DNA of 64,000 nt from Norana najaformis. Taxonomy: Eukaryota; Annelida; Clitellata; Crassiclitellata; Hormogastridae. The DNA lies in the NCBI GenBank assembly GCA_964023275.1, contig OZ029925.1, positions 9,913,719 through 9,977,718 on the forward strand, read 5' to 3'. The translations under genes and the position numbers were made by a program. A model generated the notes under the pieces. It made no database searches, had not been told where the DNA came from, and was given only the letters and a program-made list of their open reading frames with translations. Shown piece after piece: positions 55,101-64,000 of this stretch (position 1 is its first letter; each line of letters opens with the position of its first letter).

Positions 55101-58100
55101 GTATCCGCTTCAGCTGACAAGTCGACAGACCTACCAGCAAGCCATCTGTAAACGAGGGTCACTTCTGGCCCACTTATAAACAAGGGTCACTTCTAGTTCA
55201 CCACCCAAATACTTATACATTAATAATAAATTTATATAAATTTAAAGAAAAAATATTTAAGAATTGTATTTCTTTAGATTTAGGTTTTACTGATTTTAGC
55301 CTACAAATTCTAAACTCTTTAGATTGTAATCAGATTTTAAATCTCTGTCTAACAAGAAGAATAAGAAGGAGGAAGAAATAGGAAGAGGAAAGATATGATT
55401 TCCTTTAGATCTTAATTTTTTCTAGATTTAACTTTAAATTGTCAAACTCTTTAGATTTTAAAATAGAGTTTAAACTTCTTTTAGACAAGAAGAAGAAGGA
55501 AGAAAAAAAGGAAGCTGATGAAGTGAATTCTTTACGATTTTGATATTTTACACTCTTAAGCTTTAAACAAAATTTAACATTCTTTGTTAAAAAATTTTTT
55601 TAGAATTCTTTCTGCCAAGAAGAAGAAGAGGAAGAAAGAAGAGAACATAGTTTTTCATGTCTTTAAACTATTCTATCGTCTCCACACAATTTAAGACGCT
55701 TTCAGTATCCATTCTCACGCTTTATCTACATGTTACAAAATGCTTTCATTAGTAAGATTTCAATATTCTTACAATTTCTACGAGTTCAACATACGAATCC
55801 GCCAGAACCCGCCCTTGTTTTGAGGTGGGCCAGAACCCGCCCTTATCTTACTGCTATTAGCTGTTGAATTCAGCCACTTGCCTAAAAATAGCAATCAGCA
55901 GATTCAGGAGAAGAACGTTCGAGATGAGCAAATAGATTCCGAGAAGTACGTACGCCGCCCATTCATAGCAGTAGATCCGGGTCCCACTCGCATGCATCGA
56001 GTCCTTCTCTGCCATCGCTTGGCAAGAAAGATTGCTAACCGGGCGTCCTAAAACAGACCGTATAGGTGCAGGTAGTGTTTCAAAGTCTCTCTACTATGTA
56101 CGACAAACAACTACTATTGGAGATCTTTGTACGAACTTTATCATAGTTTCACTGTTCCTTTAAAATAGGTAACAACGTTAGAACCAAATACTGTTCTCTT
56201 CAAGAAGAAACTAACTCAAACTCAAGCCTGATTTTAAATCCGAACACTTGAAACGATAGGCAATCCCTCAACTAGTTCATTGGTGCAAAGTTAGGCCCGG
56301 AACCAAAAATTCAAACAAGGAAGTCGAATATAGGAACAATGAAGTATGCACCATTTGACATTTTATACGCTTAGTTACATGTACTAGCAGAATAATTTTT
56401 GTTGAGATATAGAAGGGTTTGGTCAAGAAAATTCGTTCTACCACTGGCACTCTGTCAATAGACTTAGAACTCACCCATTCCAGGGTCATCGTCAAGAAAC
56501 ACCTCTCCAAACATTTCCCAGTAGGGTCGGTAAAGAATGTCGGCAAACGTAGACCACGAAGGAATCTGATTTGGATTAAGGATGGCCTGGAATGCAACGC
56601 CGAAGCTGACGACGAAGACAGCCAACACCACCAGGAACTTTATCAACTCAGCGAACTACGAAGTCAACAGTCGTCATTTTAACCAACGTCATCAACGTCA
56701 TCGTCATCTTTATCGTCATCGTCACCACCACCACCCAAAATATGCACATAAGCTACTCGAAAACTCCACTGAAGTTGGAAATCGATGAAAGTGACAGGCA
56801 TATAGAACTCTGAAAAGACGAAATTGTCCAAAGAATTCATCATTGAATAAGGTAACCAACAAAGTCATCATGTGCAATGCTATCAATGGCAGAATAAGCC
56901 GCATGAGTTGCAAAGGCAAGTCCCGAGCTGAGGCGGCAGTAGCAAATGATTAGGTAAATTATTCATCATGCATGCTTAGTGCATTAATAATCCGTCCAGA
57001 ATCGTTAAATATTTTATGCCATTTATTGATGCAAACCCTTTTTATTGTTCACTTACATGCAAAAATATTTGACAACTATCTCCTGGAAATAGGGACTGGA
57101 TCTAGTATAAGCTAGTAGTTTTCATCCCTCCTGTTGCGATGTACTTAGCACCTTAATGTTTTGATTGTGAGCTGTTCCTTTCGTGCAATAAAGATTTTCT
57201 GATTTTAAAAAATTATATTTTTTAAATTTTTAGCCGGACTTGAGTCTCTTTGGGTTGATCTTCTTAGCACTAGCATCAACAGTTAAACTTGAAGTGATTC
57301 TAAGTAGTTCTATTGTTACTGATGATTCAATAAATGGCTTTGAATTGAAAAAGAGATCAACTGCTGATCTCACCATCATTTGGATAGCGATGATTCTCGG
57401 TCCAAGTTTGGCCAGAACATACCAGAACCTCAGCAACCGGCAATAGCAGAAAATGACTGTCACAGCGAAGAAGATTCGCGCCATCTGGAACGTTTCTAGG
57501 GGCAACGCGAAACGCAGAGCAAAGGACACGAGGAACAACATGACTATGACGGGGTCCATTCTGTTCCAACGACCGCAACGAAGGTACAGCTCTACCATGT
57601 ACAGGTCCATTCGAAGCTTCTCGTACGGATGCCAGATGGTGTTGTTCAGTTTAACATTTTCGAGGCGGGACGTCGGTCCAGCATCGGATACGGTTGCAAG
57701 CTTCATAATTAACACATGGAAAGAAACAATACTTCTAAACATACACATCTACAATGCTGCATGGTCGCTATTACAGCGATTACATAATTCATCGTTGAAG
57801 ACATATCTAGGTTGGGCATATATCCAGTCTCCTGAATAGTTGCGCTGTCCGATGCAAAAACGCGGTAACTTTAAGACCTTAATGTTCGTGCGTAATTGCC
57901 TTTCCCCTAATTTCCTTTATCTAAGGAAGTTGTGTATCTCTGTCTCAGGCCTACTTGGCCCGTTAACCTTTTCATTTTCCTGCGCAAGGTGACCAGGTTG
58001 TTCCATATGCCCTAATTTTCACATTGCAGCATAGAAGCTTCGTAGTGATTACAACTGAATTATCTCAGCACTTTTATTTAACCGAATGTCGGTGAACAAG

Positions 58101-58876
58101 CTGGATTTCTTGACGAAGCCTCTGTATGACGCTGAACAATTACCGGGTTCTATAACTCAATTTTAGAGTTATAACTAAGCAATTTAAGAGATCTAGTTAG
58201 TCATGATCTGATGGTGTGTACCTGAACTATTTCCTCGACGATTAATGTCAGTTCCCAAAACATGACTATCCACTCAGAGACCGCGATTTCAGAGAACGAA
58301 GAGAACGGTTTCAGATCAGTCAGAACGTAATATGACAACAGACCAAGAAAGCAAAGATAGGAACACTGTCAACCAGAAACAAAAGACTAGTAGGTTATCA
58401 GTTATAAAAAGCGTTCTTAATCAACAGATACAGACAGAGCTACTCATAGACAAAGCATTGAATAGCCAGTTTATGTACAGATGTGACGTAAAACCTAACG
58501 AAACAATTACTCAGTTTAAAATTCCTTTTGCAAATCAAGTGCAAGCCCTTGTAGTAAATGTATAAAATATCAGAATTTGTCTATAGTTTTACAAGCAACC
58601 AATATGGCTTTATAAACATACAATATATATTAAAAGCTCCGGCTGTTCGATAGCCCTCGTCACACATGGGTCAGAGCAATAGAGTTTGACCTGCGCCTCC
58701 TAAATTTCTGACTGCACCCAATCAGAATAGAGTGGCTCGCAAGTGTTGCGACAACAGCAACGCTCCAGCGAATGGAACCCCACAGATGATGAGGGTGATG
58801 ATGATGCGGAGGAGTAGGACAAAGAAGAAGAGGAAGAAGAAGAGGAAGAAGAAGAGGAAGAAGAAGAGGAAGAAGA

Positions 58877-58907
<31 letters not shown>

Positions 58908-61900
58908 AAGGAGGAGAAGGATGACGATGATGATGATGAAGACGAGAAGATGCATGTAATCTTGAAACTTAAAGATCACTGCTCCAACATTTAAGAGTCA
59001 CATTTATTTTAGTACATGGGCAAACCGTAATCTGTTCTTATCAGCCATAATTGCTTTGACATTAAACCTGCACACAATCCTCTCAAATCGTATGCATATA
59101 CCATCCTTGCGTAGAATTTGGTGACCGGAGCTGTGTAGTAGGACTGGAGCTTCTCGAACGCACCATCTGATTTGGTCTTTTTGCGCTTCTTCTCCAAGTA
59201 CTTGAGCGGCGATCCATCAAAATGAATAGACGGAATAACGAAAAACGGAGTCAAGAAAGGAATCGACTGAAATCAATAATCCAACTAAGTTAGACTGCAT
59301 ACAGTTGTTCGCCTGAGCTGTAAATGCATGATAAGCCCATAATATGCTGCTGTAATTCTAGTGGTTAAATTCGGCCGAATAGGGCCAGATCTTAGATCCG
59401 GCACCCGACGTTCTACTTTCGGAGATTTAAATCTCTCCGGCTAGGACGATCCGTAAACGAGGACCAAACCTGCGTGGCGCCCATTAAAATGAGCAGCGGT
59501 GGTAAAGGATCTCACCCGATTATTTCGAGGTTTTATGGTCGCTATAGAAAAACGTTCACATTTAGAGCCTACATTTACTCTTAGTTCTATTACAGAAGAC
59601 CAAAGAATTCCCACCTGGCACCGATACTCCTAAAGCAACCTCACTTATGGAGACTTGATTTGATTTTGGTCAATAAATAAGCTGGTCTATCTGACGCAGC
59701 TTTTCTATGGCACTTGGAAATTTTGGGGATTCACGTTTACATTAACCTTTTTAGGCTTACACCTATAGCCTGTTAAGATGTACCTTCCAGAAGGGCGTTT
59801 CGACCGCCATGTTTCCTTTCCAGACCTTCTGGAGGTAAGTTTGACAACAGGAGTGGCTCATGAAGTCCATGGCCTCAGCGTCGTCGGCAATGAGGAGGGG
59901 AGTGACGCAAGAGCCAAGATCAAAGGGCAACTCGCTGATCAGAACGCGATAAGCTTCGTCCACGTCCGTATTGTACATGTTATCAAGAATTTCAATTGCA
60001 ACCTTCTGAAAATGGCTGAAAATAACCAGTTAACTAATTTTTAAACAATTTCAATAGAAAATGGCTAAGAATAATCAGTTTTTTGGTCATCTTTCAAACA
60101 ATTCTAATCGAAAATAGCTGAAAGTGTAAATTTATCTCCATCTCAGACAAAGGACACGAGGAACAACATGACTATAAACGGCAGATTTAGATAATAAAAG
60201 GATTTATAAATGAATGTAGAGGTTGATAATAGCTCATGCAACTGGCACATTAATATATGCGCAATATAAATGACAGGCCTCCGTCTGAGTAGATATCTGA
60301 TGTTGTCTTACTCCGCCGCTGATTGCAGAGTAGCTTTCAGTTTCTCTTCGTAGAATTTGCTCGAATAGAACGCAAGCTTCGAATACAACTTGAAAGCCAG
60401 AAGTGAAGCACCTGTGACAAGGAATAGTAGAATATTATTGTTCCAACAACATATCAGTTGATAAAGCAATGTTGTTAATTGTTTAAGTTCATCATCAAGC
60501 CAATAATTAATTAATCACTTTCAAATTCTAACAAAAGCATTTCCACATAACAAAGAAACCTATTGGTTGATGCTATACAATTTTTTTATGAAGTGTTACT
60601 ATGTGACATGATGGGTTAGCCCTGTGGATCGTTTACAATGCTGTTAATCTTTCAATGTTAGAAAACTTTGCATTTGCAACAGTGAACTTCAGTTTAATTT
60701 GGCACCAACACAGTTTTGAAAAGTAATATCAAGGTCATTCCACATATAGGATCCATATCTAGGACTCCTCAGTCCTTTTTGTGCTTCAGCCCTTTGGAAT
60801 AAAAGATACTTGATTACTTTAATCTATACATTTTGTGTAGCTAAAAGTGTAGTGTTCAGCACCTGTCATTTATAGATGCCGCTAGGATTTCCAGGGAAAG
60901 TTATTTCATCTATGACGAAAAGGGTAACGATTGGCTTATTTTTCTCACTGTTACACATTTATGTAAGCATTAATGCATGTATCTGACTATTTGTATAGTG
61001 CCTTTATAACACAAATGCGCTAATTATTATCAGTGTCTAAAAGCTGAACGTCATGTATCCAACACAACCGCATTCTTGCACTCAATGGATTCTCTTGCAT
61101 GCGTCAGTCGTTCTCAAGCAATCTTACTTGCGTACTCGTACTCTTCAACCGTACCCTCGTTGCCTGCCCATGCCTCCCTTCCCTCAGCTACCCGTGGTTC
61201 TTGGTAGTCCCTCGCGTCCGCACTACGACTGCCCAGTCCAGGAGTTTTGCCTTTGTTGGCCCTTCCAGCTGGAACTGCCTTTCTCTTTAGCTGCGGCTTC
61301 AGTTACTAGTCTCTCTCCTACCCAGTCTCGCAAACGCCTGAAATCCTTTTTGCTTGTTCAATTCGGGAGCGCCACTGTTTCCTAAGTGGCGCTTTACAAA
61401 TGTTCGTTTACAATTACAATTACAATTACCCGTTTCATGCCGTTAAACCCATGGTGAGTTCACATCTTAAATTTAGACTACCCGTGGCCGAAATGTCGCA
61501 ACTTTTTGAGCTTATTAAGCTTTTGGACCTATAAACCTGTCCTAATCTTAATATGTATGCTGAAATTCTTTTAATCTATAGGCCAAAATTTGTTCCCTAG
61601 GTAAGAAAATGCTTTCAACTTCACGGGAACTGAGACGAACCCATGACTGTGGCTTTGCCCTGGACCCTAATGCGGCTTTCCCCAGACTTCCACTTATCCC
61701 TCTATGAACACCCCCAATTTAAAATTTAAATTTACACAACACCTGAAGTTCTGCAATGTATTCTGTCACAGGCTAATCATAGGCTACTATAATGCGTATT
61801 GCATTATATACGAATGTAGGGCCTATATATCCAAGCACTTGTTTAGCACAGTTTAAAAACTTCCCAAAGGCGTTGTAACATAATTCTCTAACAACACAAT

Positions 61901-64000
61901 GTTTATTGTGTTGTTTATTGTGTTGTTCGTGGCAGAAGAGTGAAAATTTTCTATGGAAGATTATTCCAGATAGAACGGCAAGTGCAAGGTAAAGCACGAG
62001 GGACCATATATGATCAGACGACTGGAAAAGGATTATTTGAAGATCGACACTTACCGAGTGGCGCAGGCGTCTGCATGAGAAAGAACTGCGTCACGTCTGG
62101 TTTGGCAGCAAGAACTGACCAGAGGAACAGGTGCCACAGTTCATCCTTCTTCTCAAACGGCACATACTTCGTCACGTCTACAGCCATTCAACATGCATGC
62201 GTCGATTTAAAGACGCAATTTACCTCCATACAAATGAACATTCGGGTAATGAAATTGCAGAAGTTTTCTACAGATAGACAAGGTTAGGCTAATGAGCGAA
62301 ATATTTGAAACTTCTTCATAACCAACAGAATTTCAACAGCTGAATATGTTGATCAATCAACGGCAAACAGTGAATTTCACCTGTCACATTGGGAATCAAA
62401 CCTCGAATATAATATTCCTAGATGACTTACACTGTCTTTGAGATTGTGATCTATGCAGCAATATGCTTAGACATGTGTGCGTGGATAGGCTGTGGCGCTG
62501 TCTCGCGAATAATATGAGATTTGTTGCTTTCATGGCCTGTAGCTAATGAGAAAGGGAAGGGAGGAAATGACACAAGGAGGGGTAGGGCGAACGGAAGAAA
62601 AGGGAGAAAAGAAGGATGATGGAAATATAGGCACATAGTACTTTTGCGTTGGCTTATCTTAGACCTATAAGATGTTTGGAGTGGTTAGCTAAGAAAATGC
62701 TTTCAACTTCAAGGGAACTGAGACGAACCCATGACTGTTGCTTTGCCTTGGACCCTAATGCGGCTTTCCCCAGACTTCCACTTATCCCTCTATGAACACC
62801 CCCAATTTAAAATTTAAATTTACACAACACCTGAAGTTCTGCAATGTATTCTGTCACAGGCTAATCATAGGCTACTATAATGCGTATTGCATTATATACG
62901 AATGTAGGGCCTATATATCCAAGCACTTGTTTAGCACAGTTTAAAAACTTCCCAAAGGCGTTGTAACATTACTCTCTAAAAACACAATGTTTATTGTGTT
63001 GTTTATTGTGTTGTTCGTGGCAGAAGAGTGAAAATTTTCTATGGAAGATTATCCCAGATAGAACGGCAAGTGCAAGGTAAAGCACGAGGGACCATATATG
63101 ATCAGACGACTGGAAAAGGATTATTTGAAGATCGACACTTACCGAGTGGCGTAGGCGTCTGCGTTAGAAAGAACTGCTTCACGTCTGGTTTGGCAACAAG
63201 AACTGACCAGAGGAACAGATGCCACAGTTCATCCTTCTCCTCAAACGGCACATACTTCGTCACGTCTACAGGCATTCAACATGCATGCGTCGATTTAAAG
63301 ACGCAATTTACCTCCATACAAATGAACACTCGGGTAATGAAATTGCAGAAGTTTTCTACAGATAGACAAGGTTAGGCTAATGAGCGAAATATTTGAAACT
63401 TCTTCATAACCAACAGAATTTCAACAGCTGAATATGTTGATCAATCAACGGCAAACTGTGAATTTCACCTGTCACATTGGGAATCGAACCTCGAATATAA
63501 TATTCCTAGATGACTTACACTGTCTTTGAGATTGTGATCTATGTAGCAATATACTTAGACATGTGTGCGTGGTTAGGCTGTGGCGCTGGCTCGCGAATAA
63601 TATGAGATTTGTTGCTTTCTTGGCCTGTAGCTAACGAGAAAGGGAAGGGAGGAAATGACACAAGGAGGGGTAGGGCGAACGGAAGAAGAGGGAGAAAAGA
63701 AGGGTGATGGAAATATAGGCACATAGTACTTTTGCGTTGGCTTATCTTAGACCTATAAGATGTTTGGAGCGGTTTATAAGCCAATGTGATTGCGTGTTAA
63801 TGTTTGTAGCCCAGCATAGTTTTGCTGTTTATTTCATGTAGGCTTAAGTTTATGCATGCCAATATGCATTTTAACGGTTGTGTGGCGAATTTAATAAAAC
63901 TCAGAGGAAGTTATTAGATCTGATTTAAAGCACATACATGCATTGTATGAATAGTTGACTGACCAGAATATTTCGCTTCCTGATACATGAGCTTGTATCT
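52041..64000 (-). CDS. TRPM: TRPM-family cation channel, partial at both ends
   Basis: Encodes a plasma-membrane TRPM channel subunit. Exons, 5' to 3' on the minus strand: 63964-64000 (cut by the window), 63143-63265, 62055-62177, 60312-60411, 59784-60015, 59102-59266, 58222-58365, 57374-57700, 56475-56655, 55882-56047, 53251-53444 and 52041-52115; all phases agree. They cover the last TRPM homology region (DELWHLFLWSVL; AIEILDNMYNTDVDEAYRVL), pre-S1 (YYTAPVTKFYARM), S1-S2, S3-S5 (ARIFFAVTVIFCYCRLLRFW and LGPRIIAIQMM), the pore (PYWEMFGEVFLDDD), S6 (LLISNVLLLNLLIAIF) and the TRP helix (VWRFNLYYLIQEFF, then WLPPPLSIL). The exons at 63143 and 62055 are near-identical tandem copies, probably alternatives. 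The S6 exon uses a GC donor. The remaining N-terminus is right of the window, and the C-terminal exons left of 52041 were not found. The pore resembles TRPM1/3/6/7 while the S4-S5 stretch looks more like TRPM2/8, so I give no paralogue. Confidence 0.93.
52455..52570 (+). repeat. SINE family C-like fragment
   Basis: atatttctcagcgccaatgc, then gagaccagcttatttaccgg; a diverged copy in a TRPM intron. Confidence 0.55.
53251..53444 (-). CDS. TRPM: TRPM exon: TRP helix
   Basis: KVYDDIHAKSHKVWRFNLYY, LIQEFFYEEWLPPPLSILAH; the VWRF...YEEW.PPPL pattern is the TRPM TRP-domain signature. Acceptor cttcag, donor gtgagt; phase 2 to 1. Confidence 0.93.
53515..53640 (+). repeat. GGTAA-type degenerate satellite
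   Basis: taaggtaaagtaaggtaagg and similar units, same motif class as 7640-7995. In the TRPM intron next to the TRP-helix exon. Confidence 0.75.
54230..54345 (+). repeat. SINE-like fragment (family D)
   Basis: gacttctatagcgccgttat, then gcatcaatcgatg; related to 13808-13905. Confidence 0.65.
54650..55110 (+). mobile_element. Interspersed retroposon with degenerate coding text
   Basis: Starts aataataagacaatttatat and tagcgcatagcacagccgat, then a stretch reading like ..RALNMSRDGAFVKWSGRLFH.. with stops. Inferred old LINE/SINE 3' end inside the foldback element. Confidence 0.5.
55330..55640 (+). repeat. Purine-rich AGA tracts
   Basis: Several aagaagaagga tracts separated by AT-rich text with tttagatttta repeats. 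Confidence 0.75.
55882..56047 (-). CDS. TRPM: TRPM exon: post-pore loop and S6, GC splice donor
   Basis: A loop with two Cys residues, then YVLLGIYLLISNVLLLNLLI and AIF. The donor reads TAG/gcaagt; it joins in phase to the TRP-helix exon (AIFS/KVYDD). Confidence 0.93.
56475..56655 (-). CDS. TRPM: TRPM exon: S5 and pore
   Basis: FLVVLAVFVVSFGVAFQAIL (S5), NPNQIPSW and PYWEMFGEVFLDDDPGMG (pore helix, filter region with acidic residues). Acceptor cgtag, donor gtgagt; phase 0 to 1. Confidence 0.95.
57374..57700 (-). CDS. TRPM: TRPM exon: S2-S3 linker to S4-S5 linker
   Basis: MDPVIVMLFLVSFALRFALP (S3), ARIFFAVTVIFCYCRLLRFW (S4) and YVLAKLGPRIIAIQMM (linker). 109 codons, acceptor atgaag, donor gtgaga; phase 0 to 0. 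Confidence 0.95.
58222..58365 (-). CDS. TRPM: TRPM exon: S1-S2
   Basis: CSYLCFLGLLSYYVLTDLKP (S1) and EWIVMFWELTLIVEEIVQ (S2). Acceptor gacag, donor gtacac; phase 0 to 0. Confidence 0.9.
58815..58945 (+). repeat. Pure purine tract, 15-bp unit
   Basis: aagaagaggaagaag units run for about 100 bp without a pyrimidine, then GAT repeats. In the TRPM intron between the pre-S1 and S1-S2 exons. It makes repeat-encoded Lys/Arg or Phe/Leu frames. Confidence 0.95.
59102..59266 (-). CDS. TRPM: TRPM exon: pre-S1 and start of S1
   Basis: SIPFLTPFFVIPSIHFDGSP, a Lys-rich linker, then SYYTAPVTKFYARM. Acceptor tttcag, donor gtatat; phase 0 to 0. Confidence 0.92.
59395..59545 (+). repeat. Dispersed repeat, family E copy 2
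   Basis: Shares agcggtggtaaaggatctca context with 32590-32745. Confidence 0.65.
59784..60015 (-). CDS. TRPM: TRPM exon: cytoplasmic helices before pre-S1
   Basis: HFQKVAIEILDNMYNTDVDE, then FMSHSCCQTYLQKVWKGNM. I used the acceptor at 60016; a second AG nine bases further in would break the phase. Donor gtacat. Confidence 0.9.
60148..60175 (+). repeat. 28-bp copy of TRPM S3 exon sequence in an intron
   Basis: Identical to 57520-57547 inside the S3-S4 exon (begins caaaggacacgaggaacaac). Same orientation, 2.6 kb upstream in the gene. Confidence 0.8.
60312..60411 (-). CDS. TRPM: TRPM exon: end of homology region
   Basis: ASLLAFKLYSKLAFYSSKFY, then EEKLKATLQSAA. Acceptor tcacag, donor gtaaga; phase 1 to 2. 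Confidence 0.88.
61196..61430 (+). mobile_element. 3' end of a CR1/Rex-like retrotransposon
   Basis: RTTTAQSRSFAFVGPSSWNC, RKRLKSFLLVQ, stop, then gcgctttacaaatgttcg and acaatt repeats. Near-identical to 33060-33295. Confidence 0.75.
61598..62685. repeat. Tandem duplication unit 1 (1,088 bp)
   Basis: Carries TRPM exon copy A and flanking intron. It matches 62686-63773 at a constant offset of 1,088 bp with about 2-3% substitutions and no obvious indels. Confidence 0.93.
62055..62177 (-). CDS. TRPM: TRPM duplicated exon, copy A
   Basis: 123 bp, phase 1-1. Reads VTKYVPFEKKDELWHLFLWS then VLAAKPDVTQFFLMQTPAPL. Intact acceptor ctgtag and donor gtaagt. It is downstream of copy B in the gene. Confidence 0.88.
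62686..63773. repeat. Tandem duplication unit 2 (1,088 bp)
   Basis: Carries TRPM exon copy B. It follows unit 1 directly; similarity starts at tag.taagaaaatg and ends at gatgtttggag.ggtt. Confidence 0.93.
63143..63265 (-). CDS. TRPM: TRPM duplicated exon, copy B
   Basis: 123 bp, phase 1-1. Reads VTKYVPFEEKDELWHLFLWS then VLVAKPDVKQFFLTQTPTPL. Intact acceptor ctgtag and donor gtaagt. Differs from copy A at 7 bases, 5 of them changing amino acids. Confidence 0.85.
63964..64000 (-). CDS. TRPM: TRPM exon cut by the window edge
   Basis: Reads YKLMYQEAKYS before donor gtcagt. It ends phase 1, matching both following exon copies (Asp codon). Confidence 0.75.

Larger units (their letters stand above)
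54450..55860. mobile_element. 1.4-kb foldback element with repeat-bearing inverted ends
   Basis: Left arm 54450-54508 (tagtaagataagggcgggtt..) and right arm 55801-55860 are inverted copies of about 58 bp. The arms consist of tandem 'aagggcgggttctggcccacctcaaaac'-type units, which continue in decaying form to about 54650 and reappear singly at 55150-55200. The interior holds an older retroposon (54650-55110) and purine-rich AGAAGAAGA tracts (55330-55640). No transposase. It lies in the TRPM intron after S6. Confidence 0.75.

Noticed and set aside
58722-58979. Lys/Arg-rich and Phe/Leu-rich frames
   Set aside because: Both are translations of the purine tract.
60005-60006. Acceptor nine bases inside the TRPM exon at 59784-60015
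   Set aside because: Using it shifts the reading frame; the AG at 60016-60017 keeps phase and adds HFQ, which fits the family.
61940-62287. Plus-strand 115-codon frames repeated at 61940 and 63028
   Set aside because: Their similarity to each other comes from the tandem duplication. The TRPM exon lies on the opposite strand with splice sites; the plus frames match nothing.

Overview
The window is nuclear DNA from a multicellular animal. Every gene is split into short exons (about 60-460 bp) by GT-AG or GC-AG introns of a few hundred to a few thousand bases, and the space between is full of microsatellites, tRNA-derived SINEs, decayed non-LTR retrotransposons and small inverted-repeat elements. 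Family content (Cav3 calcium channel, PARI/PARPBP, SoxF, TRPM) and the dense TAGGCCTA-type palindromes and 'gcgctttataaa' SINE tails look like a marine invertebrate. I cannot fix the phylum from sequence alone.

Four protein genes are present. (1) 2816-17490, plus strand: the 3' half of a T-type (Cav3) calcium channel alpha-1 subunit: end of the II-III linker, domains III and IV, and the C-terminal tail; domains I and II lie left of the window. (2) 29490-21573, minus strand: PARI/PARPBP, a UvrD-like, PCNA-binding antirecombinase, in 11 coding exons ending in a PIP box. (3) 35070-41746, plus strand: a SoxF transcription factor in two exons, with the intron inside the HMG box and a beta-catenin-binding-like motif near the C-terminus. 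(4) 64000-52041, minus strand: a TRPM-family cation channel from the late N-terminal homology region through S1-S6, the TRP helix and one more exon; both ends are incomplete.

The layout is convergent (Cav3/PARI), divergent (PARI/SoxF, about 5.6 kb apart) and convergent (SoxF/TRPM). I assembled exons by hand, by matching splice sites, reading phase and family similarity; all phases agree across the 39 introns called. Three of these introns use GC donors.

The most notable signals are: a 1,088-bp tandem duplication that doubles a phase 1-1 TRPM exon, with the two exon copies differing mostly by amino-acid changes; a 66-bp minisatellite in PARI that copies the end of an exon together with its splice donor about eight times; an N-terminal PARI exon that reads as a decayed UvrD Walker A and motif Ia region; a 1.4-kb foldback element lying about 22 bp from a GC splice donor in TRPM; and an internally deleted Tc1/mariner-like element in the SoxF intron.

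No prokaryotic features, CRISPR arrays, rRNA genes or convincing tRNA genes are present.
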